Positions 52,977 to 61,392 of a stretch of 64,000 nucleotides of DNA are shown in pieces; positions within the stretch are counted from its first letter, which is position 1; the number at the start of each line of letters is the position of its first letter. This stretch comes from Microbacterium sp. 3J1. GTDB lineage: Bacteria; Actinomycetota; Actinomycetes; Actinomycetales; Microbacteriaceae. The notes beneath the pieces are model-generated. The model made no database searches, was not told where the DNA came from, and saw only the letters and a program-made list of their open reading frames with translations. The DNA is taken from NCBI RefSeq assembly GCF_001049495.1, contig NZ_CDWI01000011.1, positions 806,001 to 870,000 on the forward strand. Direction: 5' to 3'. The translations under genes were made by a program, and so were the position numbers.

Positions 52977-53964
52977 TCGCGGTCGCTACGACGTGATCCC
53001 GGTCGGGATCACCCGCGAGGGCGCGTTCGTCCTCGAGGACGACGACCCCGCGAAGTTCCCGCTCGACGCGGCACATCTGCCCGAGGTCGCCGACAACGGC
53101 ACCCGTGTGCTGTGGCCGGAGCCCGGTGGCGACCGCACCCTCCGCGTCGTGCGGTCCGACGGGACGACGGAGGGTCTCGGAGAGATCGACGTCGTGCTCC
53201 CCATCCTGCACGGCCCGCACGGCGAGGACGGCACGATCCAGGGGTACTTCGACACCCTCGAGCTCCCTTATGCCGGCGGTGGCGTCCTGGACTCCGCGTT
53301 GTGCATGGACAAGCACTTCATGAAGATCGCCCTGCAGGCGGCGGGGATCGACGTCGCACCGTGGGTGACGGTGCGAGCGCGCCAGTGGGCACAGGACCCC
53401 GCCGCGGTCCGCGTGGCAGCCGCGGCGCTCGCTCTGCCGTTGTTCGTGAAGCCCGCTCGGGCCGGCTCCAGCGTCGGCGTGTCCAAGGTCGAGTCCATCG
53501 ACGCGCTCGATGCGGCACTCGCGATCGCGTTCGCGGAGGACGACAAGGCCCTGATCGAGACCGGCATCACCGGTCGCGAGATCGAGGTGGCGGTGCTCGA
53601 GAACGCGGACGGCGTGCGGGCGTCTCTCCCGGGCGAGATCGTGCTCACCTCGCGGGGGTTCTACGACTTCGAGGGCAAGTACCTCGGCGGTGACGGTGTC
53701 GACGTCGTGTGCCCGGCCGAGCTGTCGGATGCCGAGATCGCGGCGATCCAGGAGGCCGGCATCCGCGCCTTCGAGGCGGTCGACGGGCGTGGTCTCGCCC
53801 GCGTGGACATGTTCCTCACCCCGGCGGGCCGGATCGTCGTCAACGAGCTCAACACGATGCCGGGGTTCACGCCGATCTCGATGTTCCCCAAGTGCTGGGT
53901 CGCGTCGGGTCTCAGCTATGGCGACCTGATCTCCGAGCTGATCGAGGCGGGTCTTCGGCGCTGA
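52882..53964 (+). CDS. ddl: D-alanine--D-alanine ligase
   Basis: From the ATG at 52882, with GAGAGGA six bases before it, the product is 360 residues. It has the ATP-grasp marks: VVVLFGGRSSEHSIS at the N-terminus, PILHGPHGEDGTIQG, LPLFVKPARAGSSVGVSKV, and a metal-binding end NELNTMPGFTPISMFP. It joins two D-alanines for peptidoglycan. The first 95 bases are also read as the end of gpsA in another frame. An in-frame GTG at 52867 would extend the start by five residues. Confidence 0.95.
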   Translation: MDKQTVVVLFGGRSSEHSISSATAGGVLGAIDRGRYDVIPVGITREGAFVLEDDDPAKFPLDAAHLPEVADNGTRVLWPEPGGDRTLRVVRSDGTTEGLGEIDVVLPILHGPHGEDGTIQGYFDTLELPYAGGGVLDSALCMDKHFMKIALQAAGIDVAPWVTVRARQWAQDPAAVRVAAAALALPLFVKPARAGSSVGVSKVESIDALDAALAIAFAEDDKALIETGITGREIEVAVLENADGVRASLPGEIVLTSRGFYDFEGKYLGGDGVDVVCPAELSDAEIAAIQEAGIRAFEAVDGRGLARVDMFLTPAGRIVVNELNTMPGFTPISMFPKCWVASGLSYGDLISELIEAGLRR

Positions 53965-54013
53965 TCGGTGCCGAGGCGGGGGCCGCGCAGCCGACGGAGT
54001 CTGCGCGGTTCCC

Positions 54014-54517
54014 TCAGCCCTGGTCCGACGAGCTCTCCGAGTCCTCGGCAGGCACGCGGTCGGTGCAGCTCGCGGTCGCGGGCTGCATCCCGGCTCGGAT
54101 GCTGGTCGTGAGGCTCTCGACGACCGTGCGGAAGTCGATCTCCTCGCCGCGACGGATGATCACCTCGATCGCCGGCTCCCGGCCGTACGTCACGAGGCGC
54201 TGCCGATCCTCCTCCTGATCGAGGACGAGCCAGTCGACGTTGCCGATGGTCGTGCACACCTCGGTGGACGGTGCGGGGGGCTCGACGCCGCATCGCAGTA
54301 CGACGGTGGGGTCGCCCCATGCGCCGGTGGCCTGCGCATCCGTCCACACCCGATCGAGGTCACCGACGGCGTCGGGGAGGAGCACGGACACCTCGGCGCA
54401 GGCCGGGTCGTTCGCGTCGGCGGCGGGCTCGAGGTGGACGGTGGTCGAGCAGCCGGCGAGGGCGGCGACCACGGCCAGCACGCCCGCGGCGATGGCGAGG
54501 CGGCGAGTTCGGGGCAT
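54014..54517 (-). CDS. DUF3515 lipoprotein
   Basis: The 167-residue protein has an export signal ending in LAGC, so Cys23 should be lipidated. The outer domain has paired cysteines (DPACAEV, LRCGVE, EVCTTIG, TASCTDR), the GDPTVVLRCGVEPP segment and DWLVLDQEE, the marks of DUF3515, an actinobacterial family of unknown function almost always found beside thiL or ddl. TAGCCT six bases before the ATG gives a leaderless mRNA, and its -10 overlaps that of thiL on the other strand. Confidence 0.88.
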   Translation of the reverse strand: MPRTRRLAIAAGVLAVVAALAGCSTTVHLEPAADANDPACAEVSVLLPDAVGDLDRVWTDAQATGAWGDPTVVLRCGVEPPAPSTEVCTTIGNVDWLVLDQEEDRQRLVTYGREPAIEVIIRRGEEIDFRTVVESLTTSIRAGMQPATASCTDRVPAEDSESSSDQG

Positions 54518-54523
54518 GCATCC

Positions 54524-54533
54524 AGGCTACCTT
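54524..54533. promoter_or_regulatory. Overlapping divergent -10 boxes for DUF3515 and thiL
   Basis: The minus-sense TAGCCT (54524-54529) is six bases from the DUF3515 start, and the plus-sense TACCTT (54528-54533) is seven bases from the thiL start. They share two bases within a 23-base gap between the start codons. Polymerase can occupy only one at a time. Confidence 0.55.
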
Positions 54534-54540
54534 TGACAGC

Positions 54541-55536
54541 ATGCCCTCCCGACCCGTCGACGATGATCCGACCCTCGGTGACCTCTCCGAGGGCGAGATC
54601 CTGCGGGCGATCCTGATGCGCACCACGCCCGCCAGCCACACGGTGATCGGGCCGGGAGACGACGCCGCGGTGATCGCCGCCCCCTCCGGAACCGTCGTCG
54701 CCACGACGGACACGCTCGTCCACGGCCCGGACTTCCGGCTCGCGTGGTCGAGCGGATACGACCTGGGCTGGAAGGCCGCGGCGGTGAATCTCGCCGACGT
54801 CGCCGCCATGGGCGCCAGACCGACCGCGCTCCTCGTCGCGCTGGCGGTTCCGCGCGACCTGCGCCTCTCCTTCATCGAGCGGCTCGCCGACGGCTTCCGC
54901 GACGCATGCGCCGCGTTGGCCCCCGGCTGCGCGGTCGTGGGCGGAGACCTCACGGTCTCTGACGTGCTCACCGTCGCCGTCACGGCGCTGGGCGACCTCG
55001 AGGGACGAACACCGGTGACTCGGGGCGGAGCGCGTCCGGGCGACGTCGTCGCGGTCGCCGGAGAACTCGGCCACGCGGCGCGGGGACTCGCGATACTCTT
55101 CGGGCGTTTCCGTGACGGGGACGCGCCGGTCGCGGTGGATCCCGCGCTGCTCGCGGAGGGGGAGAGGGCCGCGCTGACCGCGCAGCTGCGCCCCTCACCG
55201 CCGATCGGCCTCGGCCCCTTCGCCGCCACCGCCGGGGCGACCGCGATGATGGACATCTCCGACGGCTTGGCCATCGACGCCGCACGACTGGCGGATGCTT
55301 CGGGGGTCACCCTCGCGCTCGACAGCGCAGCCCTGGGTGCGGAACCGCGACGCGCGCTTGCCGGCGGCGAGGACCACGCGCTTCTCGCGACGTTCCCTCC
55401 GGGGCTCCTCGCCCCGGGCTTCCGGGTGATCGGACGCGTGCAGGAGCGCTCGACGGACCCTGTGCTCGTCGACGCCGTCGCGGCGGATGTGACCGGATGG
55501 GATCCGTACCGCGACTGGGATTCCGCCTCGGGCTGA
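54541..55536 (+). CDS. thiL: Thiamine-monophosphate kinase
   Basis: The 331-residue protein belongs to the PurM/ThiL fold: GPGDDAAVI near the start binds metal and ATP, followed by TTDTLVHGPDFRL, VNLADVAAMGARP, GGDLTVSD and a late MDISDGLAIDA. It phosphorylates thiamine monophosphate to the active diphosphate, which IlvB in this window needs as cofactor. The mRNA is probably leaderless (TACCTT seven bases before the ATG). The convergent rsmD ends eight bases after its stop. Confidence 0.94.
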   Translation: MPSRPVDDDPTLGDLSEGEILRAILMRTTPASHTVIGPGDDAAVIAAPSGTVVATTDTLVHGPDFRLAWSSGYDLGWKAAAVNLADVAAMGARPTALLVALAVPRDLRLSFIERLADGFRDACAALAPGCAVVGGDLTVSDVLTVAVTALGDLEGRTPVTRGGARPGDVVAVAGELGHAARGLAILFGRFRDGDAPVAVDPALLAEGERAALTAQLRPSPPIGLGPFAATAGATAMMDISDGLAIDAARLADASGVTLALDSAALGAEPRRALAGGEDHALLATFPPGLLAPGFRVIGRVQERSTDPVLVDAVAADVTGWDPYRDWDSASG

Positions 55537-55544
55537 GGCGTGCG

Positions 55545-56117
55545 TCAGGCTGCCGGGGCTGCCGGTTCCGCCCACCACAGCGTGGTGTCGCCGTAGGTCT
55601 TCTCCCGGATCAGCCCCAACCCGGCGGCGGCGAGGTCGGGTGGCGTCGACCGCTTCGCCCGCTCGATGACGACGAGCGCCGTGGGAGCGAGCAGCGGCGC
55701 GAGGGCGACGAGGTCGGCCGTCATCGCATCGTCGGACAGGTCGTACGGAGGGTCGGAGAACACGAGGTCGTATGGTCCGGTCGCCCGCTGCAGGAACGAT
55801 CGCACGGTGCTCTCGTGCACTCGTGCAGGACTCAGCCCACCGGCCTTGGCGACGACGGCCGCGTTCTTCCGCACGACCGCCGCTGCACTTCGACCCTGCT
55901 CGACGAGGTCGGCTGCCGCGGCACCACGGCTGAGCGACTCGAGGCCGAGGGCACCGGACCCCGCGTACAGATCGAGCACCCGTGCGCCGAGGATCGCGTC
56001 CGACGACTCCAAGGCTCCGAACAATGACTCCCGCACCCGGTCGCTGGTCGGTCTGGTCCCTGAATGCGGTACGTCCAACCGCGCTCCTCGCGCCTTGCCG
56101 GCGATGATCCTCGTCAC
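55545..56117 (-). CDS. rsmD: 16S rRNA (guanine-966-N2)-methyltransferase
   Basis: From the GTG at 56115-56117 the product is 190 residues and begins VTRIIAGKARGARLDVP. It has the RsmD marks: TRPTSDRVRESLF, LDLYAGSGALGLE (SAM binding) and the catalytic DPPYDL. It methylates G966 of 16S rRNA during 30S assembly. The frame stays open for another 884 codons upstream, through the antisense of recG and coaD; the start chosen is where RsmD homology begins. rsmD and recG are divergent, and coaD follows recG, a common actinobacterial order. Confidence 0.94.
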   Translation of the reverse strand: MTRIIAGKARGARLDVPHSGTRPTSDRVRESLFGALESSDAILGARVLDLYAGSGALGLESLSRGAAAADLVEQGRSAAAVVRKNAAVVAKAGGLSPARVHESTVRSFLQRATGPYDLVFSDPPYDLSDDAMTADLVALAPLLAPTALVVIERAKRSTPPDLAAAGLGLIREKTYGDTTLWWAEPAAPAA

Positions 56118-56168
56118 CCGTTCACGATACGACAGCAGCCCCCGCTGCTCGGTGTCCGCGGCGCCTTC

Positions 56169-56174
56169 TAGACT
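56169..56174 (+). promoter_or_regulatory. -10 box of recG
   Basis: TAGACT lies six bases before the ATG at 56181, predicting a leaderless mRNA. Confidence 0.55.
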
Positions 56175-56180
56175 CGGAAC

Positions 56181-58355
56181 ATGTCGCTCACGCTGGATTC
56201 GCCGCTCGAGGAGGCACTCGGTGCGACGCCGGCGAAGACCCTCGACCGCGCCTTCGGGATGAAGATCGTGGGCGATCTGCTCTCGCACTACCCGCGCCGG
56301 TACGCGGATCCCGGCGAGCTCACACCCATTCGGGAACTGCCGGTCGGCGAGACCGTGACGATCGTCGCCGAGGTGCTGTCCTCGAGCGCGAGGGCGATGC
56401 GCAACCGTCGGGGCGCGATGGCCGAGGTGATCATCGGAGACGGCATCGGCAAGATGTCGCTCACGTTCTTCGCGAAGAACCTGGGCGCCGCCAAGTGGCG
56501 CACCGAGGAGCTCGCCGTCGGACGGAGAGGGGTCTTCTCGGGCAAGGTCGGCGAGTTCAACGGAGTGACCCAGTTCTCGCATCCGGAATACGAGCTCTTC
56601 GATGACGAGGACGCCGCGCGCCGACGCGCGGATGCTCGGGCGGCCGTGCTCATCCCGATCTACCCGGCGACGGCGAGCCTGCAGACGTGGCAGATCGCGA
56701 AGTTCGTCGGTCGCGTGCTCGACGGGCTGTCCGCGGTGCCGGAACCGCTGTCCGACGAGGTGCGCACGCGGGAAGAACTGCTGACGGCCCGAGAGGCGCT
56801 GGAGCAGATCCACCGACCGAAGACGCGCAACGACATAGATCCGGCGGTCCGCACGTTGCGGATGCACGAGGCGCTGACCCTGCAGACGGCGCTGCTGCAG
56901 CAGCGCGACGCGGTGCGCGCGCTGTCGGCGACTGCTCGCCCGGCGTCTCCGGGCGGGCTGCTCGAACGGTTCGACGCGGCGCTGCCGTACTCGCTCACGC
57001 CGGACCAGGAGACGGTGGGGGAGCAGGTCGCGGCCGACCTCGTCGCGGCGTGGCCGATGAACCGTCTCGTGCAGGGAGAGGTCGGATCCGGCAAGACGCT
57101 GGTGGCGCTCCGCGCCATGCTGCAGGTGGCCGAGTCGGGTGGGCAGGCTGCGCTCATCGCGCCGACCGAGGTGCTGGCGGGCCAGCATCTGCGCTCGATC
57201 ACCAAGATGCTCGGCCCCCAGCTGGCGCCCCTCGTGATGCCCACTCTGCTCACCGGGCAGCTCCCTGCCGCCGAGCGCCGCAAGGCCGCTCTGCGGGTGG
57301 CATCCGGGCAGTCGCTGATCGTCGTCGGTACGCACGCCCTGCTCGGCGAGAAGACCACGTTCGCCGATCTCGGCCTCGTCGTCGTCGATGAGCAGCACCG
57401 GTTCGGGGTCGAGCAGCGCGAAGCGCTCCGCGCCAAGGGCTCGAGCCCGCACGCACTCGTGCTCACGGCCACCCCCATCCCGCGCACGGTCGCGATGACG
57501 GTGTTCGGCGATCTCGACACGTCCGTCATTCGCACCATGCCGAAGGGTCGGGCGGGCATCGAGTCGTTCGTCGCCCCGCTCGCCGAGCATCCCGGCTGGT
57601 TCAACAGGGTGTGGGAGCGAGCCGGGGAGGAGATCGCGCAGGGGAGACAGGTGTTCGCGGTGTGCGCCGCGATCGATACGACGAAGAAGACGGCTGAGGC
57701 GGGGGAGCAGCTCGCACTGCAGCCGGACGGCGCCTCCGGCCCCCGCTGGGGCGTGGTGCAGCTCGACGAGGCTCTCGCGACGCATCCGACGCTGGGAGGT
57801 CTGCGACGCGCCGTGCTGCACGGGCGGATGCCGTCGGATGAGAAGGATGCCGTGATGCAATCCTTCGCCCGCGGGGACATCGACCTGCTGCTGGCCACCA
57901 CCGTCATCGAGGTCGGCGTCGACGTGCCCAACGCGTCGACGATGATCGTGCTCGACGCCGACCGGTTCGGCGTGTCGCAGCTCCATCAGCTGCGAGGTCG
58001 CGTCGGCCGGGGTGGCGTGCCCGGTCTCTGCCTGCTCGTCACCGAGGCCGAAGCGGGTTCGGTCGCGCGCGAGCGCGTGGAGGCGGTCGCTGCGACGCTC
58101 GACGGGTTCGCCCTCGCGGAGGTCGATCTCGATCTTCGCGGCGAAGGCGACGTGCTCGGCGCCGCCCAGGCCGGAGTCCGCTCGTCGTTGAAGCTCCTCC
58201 GCGTCGTCAAGGACTCGCACCTCATCGTGAGGGCGCGGGAGCTCGCCGAGGCCATACTGTCCGCCGACCCGCTGCTGCGGTCGAATCCCGGCCTCCGTTC
58301 GGCGATCGAGCGACGGGTCAGCGACGAGGATCGCGCTGCACTCGCGAAGAACTGA
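56181..58355 (+). CDS. recG: ATP-dependent DNA helicase RecG
   Basis: The 724-residue protein has the N-terminal wedge/OB domain (to about 170), then a superfamily 2 helicase: Walker A GEVGSGKT (motif I), the DEQHRFG box (motif II), LTATPIPRT (motif III), and DVPNASTMIV with the later QLHQLRGRVGRG (motif VI). It reverses stalled replication forks and moves branched DNA in repair. The length is typical of actinobacteria. coaD follows with 30 bases between, but with its own -10 box. Confidence 0.96.
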   Translation: MSLTLDSPLEEALGATPAKTLDRAFGMKIVGDLLSHYPRRYADPGELTPIRELPVGETVTIVAEVLSSSARAMRNRRGAMAEVIIGDGIGKMSLTFFAKNLGAAKWRTEELAVGRRGVFSGKVGEFNGVTQFSHPEYELFDDEDAARRRADARAAVLIPIYPATASLQTWQIAKFVGRVLDGLSAVPEPLSDEVRTREELLTAREALEQIHRPKTRNDIDPAVRTLRMHEALTLQTALLQQRDAVRALSATARPASPGGLLERFDAALPYSLTPDQETVGEQVAADLVAAWPMNRLVQGEVGSGKTLVALRAMLQVAESGGQAALIAPTEVLAGQHLRSITKMLGPQLAPLVMPTLLTGQLPAAERRKAALRVASGQSLIVVGTHALLGEKTTFADLGLVVVDEQHRFGVEQREALRAKGSSPHALVLTATPIPRTVAMTVFGDLDTSVIRTMPKGRAGIESFVAPLAEHPGWFNRVWERAGEEIAQGRQVFAVCAAIDTTKKTAEAGEQLALQPDGASGPRWGVVQLDEALATHPTLGGLRRAVLHGRMPSDEKDAVMQSFARGDIDLLLATTVIEVGVDVPNASTMIVLDADRFGVSQLHQLRGRVGRGGVPGLCLLVTEAEAGSVARERVEAVAATLDGFALAEVDLDLRGEGDVLGAAQAGVRSSLKLLRVVKDSHLIVRARELAEAILSADPLLRSNPGLRSAIERRVSDEDRAALAKN

Positions 58356-58373
58356 GTGCTGCGCGGTGTGCTT

Positions 58374-58379
58374 TAGGCT
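58374..58379 (+). promoter_or_regulatory. -10 box of coaD
   Basis: TAGGCT lies six bases before the ATG at 58386. Confidence 0.55.
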
Positions 58380-58385
58380 GGTGCC

Positions 58386-58883
58386 ATGAGCAGTCGGATC
58401 GCCGTCGTCCCGGGTTCTTTCGATCCGCCGACCCTGGGTCACCTCGACGTGATCCGTCGGGCGGCCAGGCTGTACGACGAGCTTCACGTGCTCGTCGTGC
58501 ACAACCCCGGCAAGGAGGCGATGCTGCCGATCGCGCAGCGCATGGCGCTCCTCGAGCAGTCGATCGCCGAGGACGGTGTCGACGGCAACGTCGTCGTCGG
58601 ATCCTGGAGCATGGGGCTGCTCGTCGACTATGCGCGTGACGTGGGGGCGGGCGTCCTGGTGAAGGGAATCCGCTCGCAGATCGACGTCGCGTACGAGACG
58701 CCGATGGCGATCGTCAACAGGCACCTCGCCGACATCGAGACCGTGTTCCTTCTGCCCGACCCCTCCCACGCGCTGGTATCGAGCTCGCTGGTGCGTCAGG
58801 TGGCGGGCCTCGGCGGCGACGTATCGCCCTTCGTGCCGCCCGCCGTGGCGGCATTCCTCGACACGGGGTCACGCGGGATCTGA
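58386..58883 (+). CDS. coaD: Phosphopantetheine adenylyltransferase
   Basis: The 165-residue nucleotidyltransferase has the HxGH-type motif TLGH (His19) in [15 protein letters not shown], then the substrate-binding [12 protein letters not shown] region and the [16 protein letters not shown] motif near the end. It transfers AMP from ATP to 4'-phosphopantetheine, the fourth step of CoA synthesis. The leader is absent (leaderless). The DUF177 gene begins 80 bases downstream from its own -10 box. Confidence 0.96.
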   Translation: MSSRIAVVPGSFDPPTLGHLDVIRRAARLYDELHVLVVHNPGKEAMLPIAQRMALLEQSIAEDGVDGNVVVGSWSMGLLVDYARDVGAGVLVKGIRSQIDVAYETPMAIVNRHLADIETVFLLPDPSHALVSSSLVRQVAGLGGDVSPFVPPAVAAFLDTGSRGI

Positions 58884-58951
58884 GGCCCGGCGTGGGTCGC
58901 GCGGGCTGCCCGCACTCAGGTCGGAACCAGCTCCAGAGCCTCTCGAGCGGA

Positions 58952-58957
58952 TAGAAT
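58952..58957 (+). promoter_or_regulatory. -10 box of the DUF177-rpmF-rnc-mutM operon
   Basis: TAGAAT lies six bases before the GTG at 58964. The next three genes follow with gaps of 2 and 13 bases and then an 8-base overlap, so this is probably the operon promoter. Confidence 0.6.
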
Positions 58958-58963
58958 CGTCTG

Positions 58964-59524
58964 GTGCGTTCCCGACTGAATGGTCCTTTCGTCCTCCCCG
59001 TCCGCGACATCGTCCGCAAGCCGGGAGAGATGCGCGAGCATGTCTTCCCCGTCACTCTCGCCGAGTCCTGGGGAGAGGGAATCGTGACGTTCGAGGCAGG
59101 GTCGACCCTCGATGTCGATGTCCGTCTCGAGTCCGTGCACGAGGGCATTCTCGTGTCCGGAACAGCCGATGCGGAGTACTCCGGCGTGTGCGGAAGATGC
59201 CTGATCGACATCGCTCGGCCCGTCGAAGTCGAGTTCCAGGAGCTTTTCGCGTATCCTGGTGAGGAAGAAACTGACTTCGAGGTTCAAGACGACCACGTGG
59301 ATCTTGAAACTCTTGTCAGGGATGCGGCCGTACTGTCGCTTCCTTTTCAGCCGGTGTGTCAGCCGGATTGCCCCGGGCTCGACCCGAAGACGGGCGAGAG
59401 GCTGACCGAGAGCACCGGAACGGAGCAGGCCGCTCCCATCGATCCTCGGTGGAGCGCGCTCCAGCAGATCACAGACCAGGACGGTGGGGCAGAGAGCCGC
59501 GCCGCCGAGAAAGAAGAGAGCTAG
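58964..59524 (+). CDS. YceD/DUF177 protein
   Basis: The 186-residue protein begins MRSRLNGPFVLPVRDIVRKPG. It has the DUF177 cysteines CGRCL and CQPDCPGL, the second pattern typical of the C-terminal part, with EFQELFAYPGEEET between. The family stands before rpmF in nearly all bacteria and takes part in 23S rRNA or 50S ribosome formation; the molecular role is not settled. The mRNA is leaderless with a GTG start. rpmF follows after two bases. Confidence 0.93.
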   Translation: MRSRLNGPFVLPVRDIVRKPGEMREHVFPVTLAESWGEGIVTFEAGSTLDVDVRLESVHEGILVSGTADAEYSGVCGRCLIDIARPVEVEFQELFAYPGEEETDFEVQDDHVDLETLVRDAAVLSLPFQPVCQPDCPGLDPKTGERLTESTGTEQAAPIDPRWSALQQITDQDGGAESRAAEKEES

Positions 59525-59526
59525 TC

Positions 59527-59736
59527 ATGGCTGGTAACCCCCCGAAGCGCAAGGTATCCCGTTCCAACACCCGCTCGCGCCGCGCGCAGTGGAAGGCGGA
59601 AGCTCCTGCCCTCGTCAAGACCGTCGAGAACGGCAAGGTCGTCTACAGCCGCCCTCACCAGGCGAAGGTCGTCACCGACTCGCAGGGCACCGAGCTCTTC
59701 CTCGAGTACAAGGGCCGCAAGGTCGCAGACGTCTGA
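59527..59736 (+). CDS. rpmF: 50S ribosomal protein bL32
   Basis: The 69-residue basic protein begins [21 protein letters not shown], whose start [11 protein letters not shown] is the bL32 mark. It lacks the two CxxC zinc-binding pairs seen in some bL32 proteins, so it is the zinc-free form common in actinobacteria. It stands between the YceD gene and rnc, the standard neighbourhood. Confidence 0.96.
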   Translation: MAGNPPKRKVSRSNTRSRRAQWKAEAPALVKTVENGKVVYSRPHQAKVVTDSQGTELFLEYKGRKVADV

Positions 59737-59749
59737 GTCGCGAGTCATC

Positions 59750-60442
59750 GTGACTGAGGTCCCTCGGGGGACGAGACCTCTCCCAGCCAAGCTCCGCGTC
59801 GATATCGACGCGGAGCTTCTGGAGTTGGCTCTCACCCACCGTTCCTACGCCTACGAACACGGCGGCATCCCGCACAACGAGCGCCTGGAGTTCCTCGGCG
59901 ACTCCGTGCTCGGCCAGGCGGTGACGGTCATGCTGTTCACCACCCATCCGGATCTCGACGAGGGCGAGCTGGCGAAGCGGCGCGCGAGCGTCGTCTCGAC
60001 CGTGGCTCTCGCCGAGGTCGCGCGCGGCATCGACCTCGGCAGTCACCTGCTGCTGGGCCGAGGCGAGGAGCAGACCGGCGGGCGGGACAAGGATTCGATC
60101 CTCGCGGACACCATGGAGGCCGTCATCGGCGCCACCTACCTGTCGGCGGGTCCTGAGGCGGCCACGGAGCTGGTGCTCCGACTCACGAAGCCTCTGCTGG
60201 CCGACCCCGAGAGGTACGGCGCGGCGATGGATCCGAAGACGAGCCTGCAGGAGCTCGCGGCCCGTGTGGGTTCGACACCCCCGCAGTACTCCGTGGAGGC
60301 GAGCGGGCCGGATCACGACCGCCGCTTCACCGCGACCGTCGTCGTCGGCGACGTGACGATGATCGGCAACGGAAGCAGCAAGAAGACCGCAGAGATGGCG
60401 GCGGCGCTCAGCGCCTGGCGCCTGATCAACGAGCGTGCCTGA
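59750..60442 (+). CDS. rnc: Ribonuclease III
   Basis: The 230-residue enzyme has the catalytic signature [13 protein letters not shown] (43-55; Glu47 and Asp51 bind metal), a second acidic patch [12 protein letters not shown], and a C-terminal double-strand RNA-binding domain (about 157-225; [14 protein letters not shown] and [13 protein letters not shown]). It cuts double-stranded RNA, including rRNA precursors. It starts with GTG at 59750. Its last eight bases overlap the GTG start of mutM. Confidence 0.96.
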   Translation: MTEVPRGTRPLPAKLRVDIDAELLELALTHRSYAYEHGGIPHNERLEFLGDSVLGQAVTVMLFTTHPDLDEGELAKRRASVVSTVALAEVARGIDLGSHLLLGRGEEQTGGRDKDSILADTMEAVIGATYLSAGPEAATELVLRLTKPLLADPERYGAAMDPKTSLQELAARVGSTPPQYSVEASGPDHDRRFTATVVVGDVTMIGNGSSKKTAEMAAALSAWRLINERA

Positions 60443-61298
60443 GCTCCCCGAGGTCGAGGTCGTCCGCGCAGGACTGGCCCCCGCCGCGGTCGGATCCCTC
60501 ATCACTGGAGTGAGCGTCTTCGACGAGCGCGCACTCACCCGCCACGTCGCGGGGGCGGCGGACTTCGTCGGGCGCCTCGAGGGGCGGACCTTCTCGGGTG
60601 CAGCGCGTCGCGGCAAGTTCCTGTGGCTCCCTCTCGACACCGGCGACTCCGCGCTCATCGCTCACCTCGGCATGAGCGGGCAGATGCTGCTGCGACCTCC
60701 CGATGCGGCCGCCGAGCGTCACGAGCGCATCCGCCTCCACATCGAGCATCCCTCGCACGGCCAGCTTGCGATCGTGTTCGCCGATCAGCGCACGTTCGGC
60801 TCGCTCGCCGTCGTCGGACTCGTGCTCGACGGGCCGACGGCGATCCCCACCCAGGTCGTCCACATCGCGCGAGACCCCGTCGACCCGCACTTCGACGATG
60901 TGTCCTTCTTCGCAGCCCTCCGCCGCCGGGGCAGCGCGATCAAGCGGGTCCTGCTCGATCAGCAGGTGATCAGCGGAGTCGGCAACATCTACGCCGACGA
61001 GTCTCTCTGGGCGGCTCGCATCCACCCCGAGACGCCCGCGAACAGACTGTCCGCCCCTGCCGCCGGGCGACTTCTCGCCGAGATCCGCACCGTCCTCGCA
61101 CGAGCTCTGGCCGAGGGTGGCACCAGCTTCGATGCGCAGTACGTGAACGTGAACGGTCAGGCGGGGTATTTCGCGCACTCGCTGAACGCGTACGGTCGCG
61201 GCGGTCAGCCGTGCCCGCGGTGTGGCGGACCCATCCGGCGGGAGGCCTTCATGAACCGCTCGAGCCACTACTGCCCTCGCTGTCAGCGTCGACGCTGA
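60435..61298 (+). CDS. mutM: Formamidopyrimidine-DNA glycosylase
   Basis: The 287-residue protein begins [14 protein letters not shown], with the catalytic Pro2 and Glu3 exposed after Met removal. It has the lesion-recognition loops (HLGMSGQ), the helix-two-turn-helix [14 protein letters not shown], and a C-terminal zinc finger CPRCGG...CPRC (four cysteines). It removes oxidised purines such as 8-oxoguanine. The start overlaps rnc by eight bases. A GC-rich hairpin follows at 61344-61373. Confidence 0.95.
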   Translation: MPELPEVEVVRAGLAPAAVGSLITGVSVFDERALTRHVAGAADFVGRLEGRTFSGAARRGKFLWLPLDTGDSALIAHLGMSGQMLLRPPDAAAERHERIRLHIEHPSHGQLAIVFADQRTFGSLAVVGLVLDGPTAIPTQVVHIARDPVDPHFDDVSFFAALRRRGSAIKRVLLDQQVISGVGNIYADESLWAARIHPETPANRLSAPAAGRLLAEIRTVLARALAEGGTSFDAQYVNVNGQAGYFAHSLNAYGRGGQPCPRCGGPIRREAFMNRSSHYCPRCQRRR

Positions 61299-61343
61299 CC
61301 CCTCGACCCACTCCTCGTCATCCCCGCTCCGCCGCGTGCATCG

Positions 61344-61373
61344 GCCCGGCGGATGCTCAGGCATCCGCCGGGC
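61344..61373. terminator. Terminator-like hairpin after mutM
   Basis: A perfect 13-base-pair GC stem (61344-61356 with 61361-61373) closes a TCAG loop. It has no T run on either side. It lies between the convergent mutM and acetyltransferase genes and may stop both. Confidence 0.65.
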
Positions 61374-61392
61374 GGCATCGGGCGGGTGACCC

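Noticed and set aside
55545-58769. A 1074-codon open frame on the minus strand across rsmD, recG and coaD
   Set aside because: Only the last 190 codons match a protein (RsmD). The rest is Arg/His/Asp-rich antisense of two clear genes, as expected at high GC.
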